Assembly: GCA_963576735.1 (NCBI GenBank) | Contig: OY755196.1 | Coordinates: 4,631,912 to 4,695,911, forward strand | Direction: 5' to 3' | Source of the DNA: Bedellia somnulentella | Lineage: Eukaryota > Arthropoda > Insecta > Lepidoptera > Bedelliidae | Length of the DNA: 64,000 nucleotides | Shown: piece after piece, positions 21,764 through 31,873 of the stretch | How positions within the stretch are numbered: the first letter of the stretch is position 1 | Layout: each line of letters begins with the position of its first letter | Position numbers and translations under genes: made by a program | The notes under the pieces: generated by a model | What the model was told of the DNA's origin: nothing | The model's database searches: none | The model's input: only the letters and a program-made list of their open reading frames with translations

Positions 21764-22324
21764 TATAATTTGTTCTTCAACAAACATAATGATTAGTTCA
21801 GATCTCACCTGTATAACAAGAACTCAAATAAATAAATTGAATTGAATTGATATACCTCAAAATACACTAAAGAGTTAGACTACTTGAAATCAAGGGTTTA
21901 CAAAATTTTGGATTTTGGTTTATTTAAGTGTGCTTAAAATGTTAAGAAGTATGAGATTGCGTAAAGATGAAGCCTTCATATTTGTGTGTTCTTAACGGCT
22001 GTAAACATGCTTTAAGTTTTAAAGTTGATTAAAAGGGGGAAAACATTGAAATCAAAATAATTTTTAAAATTACTTTTTGTGTAAAACATAGTCATTTTGA
22101 ACGCACAAACGTTAAAGCGAAAAACAAAAAATCTATGCTCTATCTTATGTATTTTAAAGAAAACACTCAGAAGATGAAAAGTTAAACCTCACTGGATGTA
22201 TATAATACCTACTTGACGTAAATAAGAAATCACTGCCACACTTAATAAGATAACAGTATTACGAAAAATTATTTACTATACAACGAAAAACACCTTTGAC
22301 TTGTAAACATATTCACACTTTCAT

Positions 22325-22735
22325 AAAATCCAAAATAAGGTTAGTCAGAGCTTTAACCAGCCAGTATTTTTTGGAAGTTAAGGAAAAATATATAAAATAG
22401 AGGATGGTAAGTTACAATCACTTAAAAATGCCCAAAAACCTAGGTCACCTCTAAAGGCACCCATCAAAAGAAATGGGTTAACATACATACATACATACAT
22501 ATACTCACGCCATTAGTTCCCATTGGGGTAGGCAGAGACAATTGATCGCCACTTCGTACGATCCTGACAAACCTCTCTAGCTTCGTTTACATCCATCAAT
22601 CTTTTCGTACATGCTCTTTTATTCTTCATACTTCGGACGCCAGCCTTTTTGAGCACACTCTCAATTTGGTCCAAGTGTGTTCTCCGTGGGACAAATGGGT
22701 TAAATACTATTATAAGTTGACTTTACTCAGCAATT
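22325..22735 (-). mobile_element. SINE-A split by LINE-B (unit 2)
   Basis: Duplicate of 16690-17100. The nested LINE-B is at 22482-22692. Confidence 0.75.
22482..22692 (-). mobile_element. LINE-B inside SINE-A (unit 2)
   Basis: Duplicate of 16847-17057, with the same 11-bp flanks. Confidence 0.92.
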
Positions 22736-22842
22736 GCCGAAAATGGCGAATAAACTTCTTTCTTTCTTTGTTGGTAATGTTGGTTTTTTAATAGCAATGT
22801 CGCATTACTGCCCAAGGGTACCGTACAAGGTGACTACCAATT

Positions 22843-23094
22843 TACATACATACATACATATACTCACGGCTATCAATCCCTAGAAGGGGTAGCCAGAGCT
22901 AAGGAATTCGAAATTCCTCAGCCACGTTTGGAAAGTTGAGTGGGGAAAAGATAGTAAAATAAAGGTTTTTGGTGATGGGTCTCCAACCGCATCGCCCAAA
23001 AATCCCTTAAAAGCCCCGATACCGTTAGTCGCCTCTTACGTACACCCACCAGAAGAAATGGGGTAGTGCTATTCTAAGCCGACACTACACAGCA
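22843..23094 (-). mobile_element. SINE-A, right boundary of the 5.6-kb duplication
   Basis: Full-length antisense copy. It differs from the left copy at 22864 T, 22874 C and 22914 T and in GATAGTAAAATAAAGG, so the crossover can be mapped. Confidence 0.93.
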
Positions 23095-23287
23095 AACCGA
23101 TTTAGTTGTATTTTTTATGTTTTTGCTTTATGTAGCTTATCTTTAACATATTTCTATTTAACCATATTTTCATAACTGCAAATCGGCTGAAAAATACACA
23201 CTTTGGAACACTGGCTACTTTTATTTAATATTATTAATTAAACTAAAGAAACACGAAATTTAATTAGCACTCTTATCACCAAAAAAA

Positions 23288-23361
23288 GGTTGTACAAAGG
23301 GGAAATTGATAGTCTCTGCCTACCCTAATGATAACTAACGGCGTGAGTATGTGTATGTATG
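23288..23361 (+). mobile_element. LINE-B 3' end
   Basis: Sense fragment TTGATAGTCTCTGCCTACCC then AACTAACGGCGTGAGTATG and a short TATG tail. Confidence 0.8.
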
Positions 23362-23448
23362 AATCACCAAAAACGATCTTCCGTTAACCTTATTATAATA
23401 GGAGCTCATTGTATGTAGCTGCCACTGCCACTTTATTACACACAAACA

Positions 23449-23688
23449 CAGATACATATACTAACGACCATAAATCCTACAAGAGGTAGCCAGAGCTTTA
23501 GAGCTAGAAACTCCTCAGCCTTATTTGGGAGTTGATAGAGGACAAGATGGTAAAAATAAAGTATCGTTGGTGAAGGGGTCTCCAATCATCGCCCAAAAAC
23601 CACCTATAAATCTCCATACCTTAGTCGCCCTTTACAGCACCCGTGGGAAGAAAGGGGTAGTGACATTCTAAGCCGGCACTACACGGCA
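23449..23688 (-). mobile_element. SINE-A copy, old subfamily
   Basis: Antisense, TATCGTTGGTGA body and GGCACTACACGGCA head. Confidence 0.88.
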
Positions 23689-24145
23689 ATATTGTCATAC
23701 TACAAAATTATTGAACGAACCCAAGCCACTTCATTACACTTATTTGAATTCACAAATTACTCCATACAAAGTGTCCACTAGAGTTTTCACTGAATAATAT
23801 GTAAATAACGTTCGCAACGTAAAATATATTTTAAAGTTACCAACTTTGCATGTCCCAAGCCAATTCGTAAAAGCTAAGGCTTGCATTTTCACCGTGATAA
23901 GAGTACGTGAATAATTTTCACATGCTTCGCTAATAAACTGTTCATTACTGATAAGGGAACTGATTAATATGAATGATTTTGAATGTTAAAGGTTCATGGA
24001 GGTTGTGATCGAGATTCATGGTATGACGATAAAAAAGACTTGATTTTTACATCATAACTGAATCCACTACTTAAAAAAGTTGCTCACTACGATCTCAATA
24101 AAAGCACGATGTGTGAATGCAGAAACAAACGTTATTAATATGTGT
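23689..24145. other. Unassigned AT-rich stretch
   Basis: No recognised family or coding signal between the SINE-A and the LINE-B fragment. Confidence 0.4.
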
Positions 24146-24149
24146 TCAA

Positions 24150-24374
24150 TATGGAAGATAGTGTTAGTAGAGGATGACTTTGGTGGACATATTCGGACTA
24201 AACAGCGAGTGATCTCAAAAAGGCAGGCTTCCGAAGTATGAAGAATAAAAGAGCATGTATGAGAAGATTGATAAATGTAAACGAAGCAAAAGAGGTTTGT
24301 CAGGATTTGTAAGGGTCGAGTCTCTGCCTACCCATATGGAAACTAATGGCGTTAGTATATGTATGTATGTATGT
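24150..24374 (+). mobile_element. LINE-B fragment, decayed coding end
   Basis: Sense copy aligning with 48524-48825 (GTTAGTAGAGGATGAC, GAAGAATAAAAGAGCATGTA, AAACGAAGCAAAAGAGG), with stops in frame and a (TATG)n tail. Confidence 0.85.
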
Positions 24375-24384
24375 CTAGTTTATA

Positions 24385-24925
24385 CTGAAATATGGTGTGC
24401 CGTGTCTATTAATAGCACTAACTTATTACTTTTCATGTGTGTTGTAGAATGTGACTACTAGTTTTGAGGCTTCCTAAGTAATTTTTGGGCAATGTAGCCG
24501 TGTGAAGAAAAAAACATGAGTACGAGGGAGCAATAATGATAAAGCTTATTAGAGTTACACAGAATCAAATTAGTGTTAGTAAAAGGCTTAAAAACTATAC
24601 TACGAACAATTTCACAAAAAATACAATATATTAATATAGTAAGCAAGTACAGAAACTCATCACCAACAAAACCTTATTCCTACCATCTTGTCTCCTATCA
24701 ATTTTCAAATGTGGCTGAAGAGTTTAAGTCTTTTTGTTCATGAAAACCTCATCTGGGGAATATTACTAATAAATAAAGGAAAGAAAAATTTCGACACAGG
24801 CGGGAATCAAACCCGCGATCTGCCTGTGTCGAAATTTTTCTTTCCTTTATTTATTCTTCAAGTGGCTGAAGATTTTGTAGCTCTACAGCTCTGGCTATCC
24901 CTTTTTTAGATGTAGCCGTGAGTCT
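24385..24925 (+). mobile_element. SINE-A, interrupted twice
   Basis: Old sense copy in three pieces: head 24385-24500, body 24655-24726, end 24862-24925. The first gap (24501-24654) is unidentified AT-rich sequence and the second is SINE-D. Confidence 0.7.
24727..24861 (-). mobile_element. SINE-D copy with perfect inverted arms
   Basis: Inserted in SINE-A with a 15-bp near-perfect target duplication: GTGGCTGAAGAGTTT at 24711-24725 and GTGGCTGAAGATTTT at 24862-24876. It contains the tail CATGAAAACC..TGGGGAATATTA and a tRNA T-arm/B-box remnant (minus-strand GGTTTGATTCC) within perfect 34-bp arms 24768-24801 and 24822-24855. Confidence 0.82.
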
Positions 24926-25224
24926 ATGTATGTATATATTTACTGTTACACGTAAGTACTCATGTACAAAGTAACATTAACAAAATAAAACACGCTTACA
25001 ATCGCAAAATAAGCCCTATTTAAAAATAAAAAGACGAAAGACGTATTTCAACTTCAAACGGACCAAGTGCGGAATCCAAAATAAGTGGCCCATTTAAATT
25101 AGGACAAGGGCCGTCTGCGGTGACTCGTAGATAGAATAAATTATAAATTTGCCTTGTCAAATAACTGGCTTAATTTTGGACACTCAAAGTTATGTTTTGT
25201 AAAAGACTGGGCTTTGGATAACTA
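24926..25224. other. Unassigned stretch
   Basis: About 300 bases, no recognised element. Confidence 0.35.
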
Positions 25225-25380
25225 TAGAATAGAATAGTATAACTCTTTATTGCACATCAAACACAAATTTACAAAAGTAATTATATGATCAAACAGTTTA
25301 CAGTGAGGTACAATTGGCGGTCTTATCGCTAAAAGCGATCTCTTCCAGACAACCTTTGGAAGGTGAGATCGATAAAATAA
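25225..25380 (-). mobile_element. LINE 3' UTR fragment (family J)
   Basis: Antisense 3' end beginning at an AATAG-type tail and CTTTATTGCAC. The segment GGCGGTCTTATCGCTAAAAG and CTCTTCCAGACAACCTTTGG recurs at 46468-46615. Parent LINE not identifiable from this piece. Confidence 0.65.
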
Positions 25381-25575
25381 TTATTTAGGTAGATGCACAA
25401 AACAAGGCCAAAAAAAAAACATAATAAGATATTAAGCTTACCTAAAACTAACTTATTTACGAGTAATTTAAATAACAACATAAATATTAATCATACAAAA
25501 TAATATAGATATTTAACGAATATGAACACATACATAAATAACTATATTTTAGCTTTGATTCTTGAGTTTACTGTA

Positions 25576-25807
25576 GCAACTCTGATAGCTCAGTGGGTAG
25601 AACGACGCTTATCGAGTAGGCGATGAGGGTTCGAATCCCGCTTGGGTCTACACCAATTTGTCTTTTCTAAAACGGTGAGGAAACCCAAATTTTACTTAGT
25701 AGTAATTACCATGTGACAGTGTATTCGTGCAAAGCGGTGATAAGCCTGTCCCCTATCACATGAGTACACTGTCCGAGCAAAACGTGAGTATTCTGAACAC
25801 CAGGTGT
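25576..25807 (+). mobile_element. SINE-T, 3' truncated
   Basis: tRNA-like head with A box TGATAGCTCAGTGGGTAG and B box GGGTTCGAATCCC, then the SINE-T body (AATTTGTCTTTTCTAAA, GTATTCGTGCAAAGCGG, TGAACACCAGGTG). The 3' end is missing. Not a functional tRNA gene: the body continues as in the other copies. Confidence 0.88.
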
Positions 25808-26194
25808 TTACAGCAACAAAGGTTTTTATAGATTTAGAAACCTTTTATAGATTAAGAGTTTTTTTTTATTTTGGGACGAAAATCTCCAACATAATGACAG
25901 GCGGTACAATTTTTTTTGAAAACCTACTGTTGACTGGATATGTTGTCTTGCTGAAATATTAGACACACAATAACAATGATATTTTTCCACTAATGAATAA
26001 AATAAATAAAAAAATACATTTATTTTCGACTAATTAAAAAAGTCCATAGTTTGTTTGTAACAATAATCTTACCACTAGGTTAGTAAGAATGTATAGCCCT
26101 ATCGATTTTTGTTGAACTCTTTAGAGGCACAGAAAATATATTGTTAAAATACTAATAAGGAGTTTGTAGTTGTAATTCTGGAAAATATCTATGG

Positions 26195-26355
26195 ATTTGC
26201 GGTGAAGCGCCGGCTAAGAATGTCACTACCCCTTTTTACCCACGGGTGTCGTAAGAGCCAACTAAGGGTATGGGGCTTTTTAAAAATAGTTTTTAGTGAA
26301 GGGTATCCAGCCGTATCGCGTAACACTTTAAAATGCCTCAATTCTAAGTCGCTTA
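26195..26355. mobile_element. SINE-A head-to-head inverted fusion
   Basis: 26195-26284 is a sense head (GCGCCGGCTAAGAATGTCAC to ATGGGGCTTTTTA). 26285-26355 is the middle and part of the head of SINE-A in antisense (GGGTATCCAGCCGTATCGCG, TAAGTCGC). Confidence 0.7.
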
Positions 26356-26559
26356 AAATATGATCGAAATTAGTAATCACAGCATTAACGTTTAATTCAT
26401 GTCAATTGAATATTCCGAAACGCTCAAGCTGTAACAGAATTATCTATGTCATTCACAAATGACAAGGGTCTTGCCTCTACCAGACTACGGCAGGTAGCAA
26501 CTTATTATCTCATTTGGGTAAAGATTACAAATTGTTGGAGTTAAGAGGTGTGAGAAATG

Positions 26560-26812
26560 TACATACATACATACATAATACTCACGGCTATGAATCCCTT
26601 AACAGGGTAGCCAGAGCTTTGGAATGAGAAATTCCTCAGCCACTTTTGGAAGTTGCGCGGGGAAAAGATGGTAAAATAAAGGATGTTGGTGATGGGTCTC
26701 CAACCGCATCGCCCAAAAATCCCTTAAAAAGCCCCAATACCGTTAGTCGCCTCTTACGTACACCCACTGGAAGAAAAGGGGTAGTGCTATTCTAAGCCGA
26801 CACTACACAGCA
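26560..26812 (-). mobile_element. SINE-A copy, full length
   Basis: Antisense with CATA tail, CCCTTAACAGGG stem-loop variant and CACTACACAGCA head. Confidence 0.92.
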
Positions 26813-26875
26813 ATATTGGCATAATATATATTGGCATAGATGCCAATGTCAGTAATAAAGACAGACAGATTTAAT

Positions 26876-27500
26876 TCAACCGCGATAGCTCAGTGGGCAA
26901 AACACTGCTTATTGTGCAGACGAGGAGGGTTCCAATCACGGGTTGGGCTTGCGACAATTTGTCTTGTCTAGTCATATGTGTGGTTAATTTATCATGGTTG
27001 TTAACGGTGAGGGAAAACATACATACATACATACATACATATACTCACGGCTATAAATCCCTTAACGGGGTAGCCAGAGCTTTGGAATTAGAAATTCCTC
27101 AGCCACTTTTGGAAGTTGATTGGGGAAAAGGTGGTAATAATAAATAAATGTTTTTGGTGATGGGTCTCCAACCACATCGCCCAAAAATCACCTAAGAAGC
27201 CCTTATACCCTTAGTCGCCTCTTACGTACACCCACCGGAAGAAAAGGGGTAGTGCTATTCTAAGCCGACACTACACAGCAAACATCATGAAGGAAAACAT
27301 CATGAAGAAACCCACATACTAAGTTGTACTTCCGTGCGACAATGTATTTGTACAGAACGGCAATAGGCCGGCCCCCTATCACGTGAGTACACTGTCCAAG
27401 CAAAACATGGGTACTCTGAACACCAGGTGACAATGTCACGTGATGTCCAGAAGTATTCGTACCTCTGCCAGAGATTTACGGCGAAAACGTTTGAGTTGAG
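26876..27500 (+). mobile_element. SINE-T, full length, split by SINE-A
   Basis: A box GCGATAGCTCAGTGGGC and B box GGGTTCCAATCAC. The body runs to 27015, resumes after 27280 and ends CCTCTGCCAGAGATTTACGG. Compared with the copy at 56048-56406 the break falls in GGGAAAACATCATG. Confidence 0.88.
27018..27280 (-). mobile_element. SINE-A nested in SINE-T
   Basis: Full antisense copy, tail to the left. AAACAT-containing sequence is present on both sides, but the duplication is imperfect. Confidence 0.9.
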
Positions 27501-27795
27501 TTAAGATTTAATACAAACTTCGGTTATTAAACAATCATGATTTGTTTCAGGTAATTATTAACCTATTCAGGTGCCTATTTTTGCTATAGTTAAATCCGAT
27601 GGTATCGTACGAGCTTGCAGAATAACGAAAAATTTTATTATGAGACTATCGTTAGAAAGGTGGGCACCGAAGACTTAACGATTATTTTAATTATTGATCT
27701 TTAAAGGTCATCCGTCAATCTTTTAATAAACCTGTGATAAGCCTCCATTTTTATTTTAGTTCAATAATTTTGCGTTAGGTAACAACAAACATATT
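27501..27795. other. Unassigned stretch
   Basis: AT-rich, nothing recognised. Confidence 0.35.
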
Positions 27796-27993
27796 CAGAA
27801 ATATGGTCTGAACAAGGGGTTGCCAAAGCTTCAAAGCAACATTTGAAAGTTGATAGGTGACAAAATGGCAGAAATAAAGTATCATTAGTGATGGGTCTCC
27901 AACCGCATTGCCCAAAAACCACTTAAAAACGAACCATTCAACGACTTCCGTGGGTAAAAAGAAGCAGAGACACTATTGGACGGTACTACACGG
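27796..27993 (-). mobile_element. SINE-A, old subfamily, diverged
   Basis: Antisense copy without microsatellite. Its head end is part of the direct repeat at 27940. Confidence 0.75.
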
Positions 27994-28367
27994 CACCTAC
28001 TACTCGTATACTACGAGTATATGATACAAAATACATACATACATACTTATACTCACGGCTATAAATCCCTAGAAGTGGTAGCCAGAGCTAAGGAATTAAA
28101 AATACCTCAGCCACTTTTGGAAAATTGAGTGGGGAAAAGGTGTTAAAATAAAGGTTGTTGGTGATGGGTGTCCAACCGCGTCGCCCAAAAATCCCTTGAA
28201 ACCCCAATACCGTTAGTCGCCTCTTACTTACACCCATCGGTAGAACCGGGGTAGTGCTATTATATTATATTATATATAACGACTTCCGTGGTTAAAAAGG
28301 AGCAGAGACACTCTAAGACGGTACTACACGGCACCTACTACTCGGATACTACGTATGATACAAAATT
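27940..28367. repeat. Direct repeat flanking a SINE-A
   Basis: AACGACTTCCGTGG...GATACAAAAT at 27940-28031 recurs at 28278-28367 with about ten differences. A SINE-A (28029-28260) lies between. Confidence 0.85.
28029..28260 (-). mobile_element. SINE-A, head truncated
   Basis: Antisense copy ending at GGGGTAGTGCTATT, followed by a TATAT tract and the second direct-repeat copy. Confidence 0.88.
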
Positions 28368-28386
28368 TACCTACTAATTTTGAAAG

Positions 28387-28637
28387 CCGTGTAGTACCGG
28401 CTTAGAATATCGCTACCCCTTTCTGCCCACGGGTGTTGCAAGAGGCGACTAAGGGTATTGGGGCTTGTTATTGGAATTTTGGGCGATGCGGTTGGAGACC
28501 CATCACCAAAAACCTTTATTTTTACCATCTCTTCCCCACTCAACTTCCAAAAGTGGCTGAGGAATTTATAATTCCTTAGCTCTGGCTACCCCTTCTAGGG
28601 AAATATAGCCGTGAGTATATGTATGTATATATGTATT
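28387..28637 (+). mobile_element. SINE-A copy, full length
   Basis: Sense copy, GCCGTGTAGTACCGGC head, TATG/TATA tail. Confidence 0.93.
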
Positions 28638-28698
28638 AGAACTTCAATGCAAATTGTGATTGAAATGAATTGAGCTGAGCGAGCATATGTATGTATGT

Positions 28699-29140
28699 AA
28701 TTTTGAAACTAAACACAAAACGAATCCAATAGCTTTGTAGTTGAATAAATTTTGCCTTAGTTTTTTGAGTCATGCTTCTAATTACATACATACATACATA
28801 CATATACTCACGGCTATAAATCCCTAGAAGGGGTAGCCAGAGCTAAGGAATTAGAAATTCCTCAGCCACTTTTGGAAGTTGAGTGGGGAAAAGATGGTAA
28901 AATAAAGGTTGTTGGTGATGGGTCTCCAACCGCATCGCCCAAAAATCCCTTAAAAGCCCCAATACCGTTAGTCGCCTCTTACGTACACCCACCGGAAGAA
29001 ATGGGGTAGTGCTATTCTAAGCCGACACTACACGGCATGATACAAAATGTACCTTCTAATTTTGAAACTAAACACTATACGAATCCTTTGTAGATGAATA
29101 ATTTTTGCCTTAGTTTTTGTGAGTCATGGTTCTAATTACT
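28699..29140. repeat. Direct repeat flanking a SINE-A
   Basis: AATTTTGAAACTAAACAC..TCATGCTTCTAATTAC at 28699-28783 recurs at 29057-29140. The SINE-A between them (28784-29037) is oriented tail-left. Confidence 0.85.
28784..29037 (-). mobile_element. SINE-A copy, full length
   Basis: Near-consensus antisense copy with five CATA units. Confidence 0.95.
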
Positions 29141-29435
29141 CAAATATTTAAACACATAAATTATTTAAGCTAAGACACAGTTTTAATAGTACACGAAAAA
29201 GCTTGAGGCGTTATCCCAAATGAGAACAAAAACTTTTTCTCATTAAGCGATAATTAAAAGTGTTACTTCGTATATTGAAGTTTTTTAGTAACAAGAACCG
29301 TAAATGCGTTTTGTTAATGAAATATTAAGTGTTTTAGTTAATGTAAGTATTATCAACATATTTAGTGGAATATATATTCAAAGTACGAGAGTGAATGTTT
29401 TGTTTTACTGATTTTTTTTCAAATATTATTTTAAG
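29141..29435. other. Unassigned AT-rich stretch
   Basis: Nothing recognised. Confidence 0.35.
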
Positions 29436-29490
29436 ACCTCTGTTTACCTCAATGAGAACTAACTAATGGCGTGAGAATACGTATGTGAAT
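29436..29490 (+). mobile_element. LINE-B 3' end, diverged
   Basis: CCTCTGTTTACCTCAATGAG then AACTAATGGCGTGAGAATAC, with a decayed tail. Confidence 0.6.
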
Positions 29491-29499
29491 AGTATATAC

Positions 29500-29616
29500 C
29501 TACATATACTCACTGCAATAAATCCCTTGAAAGGGTAGCCACAGCTTCAGAATGCGAAATTTCTCAGCCACTTTAATAGATAGTAAAGTAAAAATTGTCA
29601 TTGATAAGTTTTTAAG
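29500..29616 (-). mobile_element. SINE-A 3' half, diverged
   Basis: ATATACTCACTGCAATAAAT to TTTTTAAGACATT; the head half is absent. Confidence 0.65.
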
Positions 29617-29692
29617 ACATTTGAACATATACACAATATACCCTCTCTGTGCCTATACAATATTTTCAATGCTAGGGGGCAAGCTTAACTGA

Positions 29693-30030
29693 AACGTTCA
29701 CGCCGTATATCCCCGAAGGGGTTTACAGAGGTTATTATAATTCTGAACATAACGTGACATTGTCACCTGGTGTTCAGAGTACCCACGTTTTGCTTGGACA
29801 GGGTACTCACGTGATAGTGGGGCCTAGCGCCGTTTTGTACGCATTTCTATAATATGACTAAGTACAACTCAGCCATGTGGGTTTCCCAATCATGTTAATT
29901 TATCACAATCATGATAAATTAACCACTCATATATCTTCAGAAAAGAGATGTTGTTGTAGCCCTGACCCGGGATTTGAACTCTCATCATCTGCACGATAAG
30001 CGGTGTTCTACCCAATGAGCTATCACGGAT
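29693..30030 (-). mobile_element. SINE-T, full length
   Basis: Antisense copy from GTTCACGCCGTATATCCCCG to the tRNA-like head at its right end (ATTTGAACTC B-box complement, CAATGAGCTATC A-box complement). It includes a local 12-bp inverted repeat around CAATCA near 29900. Confidence 0.9.
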
Positions 30031-30175
30031 ACTTTTTAAACTATCTTAGCAACGTGGTTATCCTGAACGATATTTAACAAAAATGTCTTCTACCGCCCCT
30101 TTGGTGTTTAACTGAACGTCGAGTTGAGTGTTTCAATTATAAAAATAGACGTATTTTCGAAAAAAAAGTGCCACA

Positions 30176-30273
30176 CCGAAGCTGCCTCTTATGAACAGCC
30201 ACGGTCAGAAATGCCGCCACTATGTGTAGTGGCGGCATTTCTGACCGTGGCTGTTCATAAGAGGCAGCTTCGG
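30176..30273. repeat. Perfect 47-bp inverted repeat with 4-nt loop
   Basis: Arms 30176-30222 and 30227-30273 are exact reverse complements, loop TGTG. The right arm is the 5' end of the SINE-A that follows. Confidence 0.97.
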
Positions 30274-30450
30274 TAATTTGGTCTTTTATGTGATTTTTTA
30301 GCTATGCAATTGGAGACCCATCACCAAAAACCTTTGTTTTGCAGTCTTGTCCCCACACAACTTCCAAAAGTGGCTGAGGAATTTCTTCTAAAGACTGAGC
30401 TCTGGCTACCCCTTCTAGAGATTTACAGCCGTGAGTATATGTTTGTATGT
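30223..30450 (+). mobile_element. SINE-A with inverted 5' duplication
   Basis: Sense copy whose first ~47 bases (GTAGTGGCGGCATTTCTGAC onward) also occur inverted immediately upstream. Ends GCCGTGAGTATATGTTTG. Confidence 0.85.
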
Positions 30451-30933
30451 TATAGATCATCGAGTAGCAATACATTATATATGCATGTATTATGTACTTT
30501 ATGAAACTTACTATATTTTGATACAAAATATGAGTTGCAGTTAAAATCCAAAACTAAAACCAGTACGCCATAAAAGCGTCAGGCATAATTTAAAATTCCG
30601 TTTCAGTTTGCTCTCGGACTACAATGCAGTTAAAACCATACTGAGCGTTAATTAATCAACATAAAAGGCTGTGGCGGTGTTAAGAAGTAAGGTTGTAGTT
30701 CAATTGTGATTCTTTATTGTTTTTTAATTAACATCCTCCATGCATTTTGTTGCGTTAATCAATGTGAGTCGAGTGTGAAAACGGTATAGCTGTTTTTGTT
30801 TGATGTTCTTATTCATAGTGGTTTTTATTGCTAAAGCTTACACTTTATGTGATGACGTCATGCAAGAATTAACACATGGCGATATGATAATGTTTGAATG
30901 TTTGAGGCAACCGTCCGAAGTATGAACAATATC
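30451..30933. other. Unassigned stretch
   Basis: No recognised element. Confidence 0.35.
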
Positions 30934-31655
30934 AAGACTCAGAATAGCACAATCCCATTTCGTCTATTGGGTGATCGTAAGAGGCGAACAAGGGTGTTTG
31001 AGCTTCTTATTTATTTATTTAATAGGTACTTAAACAGCATTATAACAAACATTTTCTTTTATGAAAAAACATTGATTCAGATCTGCTACAATGCCAAAAA
31101 TAGTGCACACAACATTATTGGTCGTTATCGTTTTCCTTCTTATTAAATTATAAATATTAAAATAAAATTACTTGAAACAATATAAAATAATGAAAAATTT
31201 AAAATAAAAAAACTCAAAAAAATTACATAAAATAATTAATAATGATAAAATTAAATAAACTTAAATTACCAATTAAAATTAACAATAAAGTAAAAGATAT
31301 GATATGACAATGATGATTTTGAAATAATAATTGCATTATATTATATTAATTAATCAATTTGTGTTTTAACTAATTGCCTACATATATTTCTAAAATGTGG
31401 TAATGTGTCATGATAAACGACAGGTGCATTTTCTTCTCCAATTGAGCAAATAGAGTTGTAAATCTGAGAGACTTTGTGGATAGGGTAACAACCCGTAATG
31501 TTGGTCCTAACACTTCTTAACGGATATTGGGCGATGCGGTTGGTGACTCATCCGACTCATCCTCACCAATAATCACTTTTTACTATCTTTTTGCCCCTTA
31601 ACTTCCAAAAGTGGTTGAGGAATTTCTTATTCTGAAACATTGGCTATAATGTATG
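30934..31655 (+). mobile_element. SINE-A split by an AT-rich insertion
   Basis: Head 30934-31009 (CAGAATAGCACAATCCCATT) and remainder 31513-31655 (ATTGGGCGATGCGGTTGG). The insert is flanked by CTTCTTA at 31003-31009 and 31513-31519. Confidence 0.75.
31010..31512 (-). mobile_element. AT-rich insertion, probable LINE 3' end
   Basis: 503 bp with a TTTATTTATTTA end at left, consistent with the antisense tail of a LINE, and 7-bp direct flanks. Parent family not recognised. Confidence 0.5.
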
Positions 31656-31873
31656 TAATTTTTATTGTTTGCTGTTTCTTACATATCTTCATCGCCCTGC
31701 CAGTTGACGCCGGATCATCACCACAATACTGTCGATTTTCACATGTCTCCTGTGACTGTGTCCGAATGGACATCGTGGAGATAGAAGGACTTTGCAGTAT
31801 CACTTGTGTACAATGTTCAGACAAAAATGGGACCTTAATAATTTATTCTCAAGGTCTAACTCACTGTCCTTAA
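31649..31873 (+). CDS. Candidate small secreted cysteine-rich peptide
   Basis: 74 codons from ATG at 31649 to TAA. Residues 1-22 are a convincing signal peptide (hydrophobic run IFIVCCFLHIFIALPV), with a likely cleavage near VDAGS. The remaining ~52 residues hold seven cysteines in the order C..C.C..C...C..C..C, with no resemblance to a family I can name. It does not recur in the window and is less AT-rich than its flanks. The start codon falls in the decayed tail of a SINE-A, and TTTCTTACATATCTTC..CCTGCCAG before residue 19 could instead be a splice acceptor, making this the last exon of a larger gene. No convincing AATAAA close downstream. It may still be a chance ORF. Confidence 0.4.
   Translation: MYVIFIVCCFLHIFIALPVDAGSSPQYCRFSHVSCDCVRMDIVEIEGLCSITCVQCSDKNGTLIIYSQGLTHCP

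Larger units (their letters stand above)
11605..22874. repeat. Tandem duplication, two 5,635-bp units
   Basis: Unit 1 is 11605-17239 and unit 2 is 17240-22874. Every landmark I compared is displaced by exactly 5,635 bases. I noticed only two substitutions, 14171 T versus 19806 A and 15132 A versus 20767 G, so identity is above 99.9 percent if nothing else was missed. Each unit carries the same LINE-B, SINE-A, SINE-T, MITE and piggyBac-like insertions. SINE-A copies lie at both outer edges and at the junction. The junction copy is a hybrid, as expected from unequal crossing-over between the outer two. A collapsed or misjoined assembly cannot be excluded from sequence alone. Confidence 0.93.

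Noticed and set aside
11605..22874. Interpretation of the 5.6-kb repeat as simple haplotype duplication in the assembly
   Set aside because: Not fully excluded, but the hybrid SINE with a single switch point fits a real unequal crossover better than an end-to-end join of two haplotypes.
25576..25648. Possible functional tRNA genes at 25576, 26881, 50515 and on the minus strand near 30000
   Set aside because: Each is followed by the same long SINE body, and the stems carry mismatches, so they are SINE-T or SINE-C heads.
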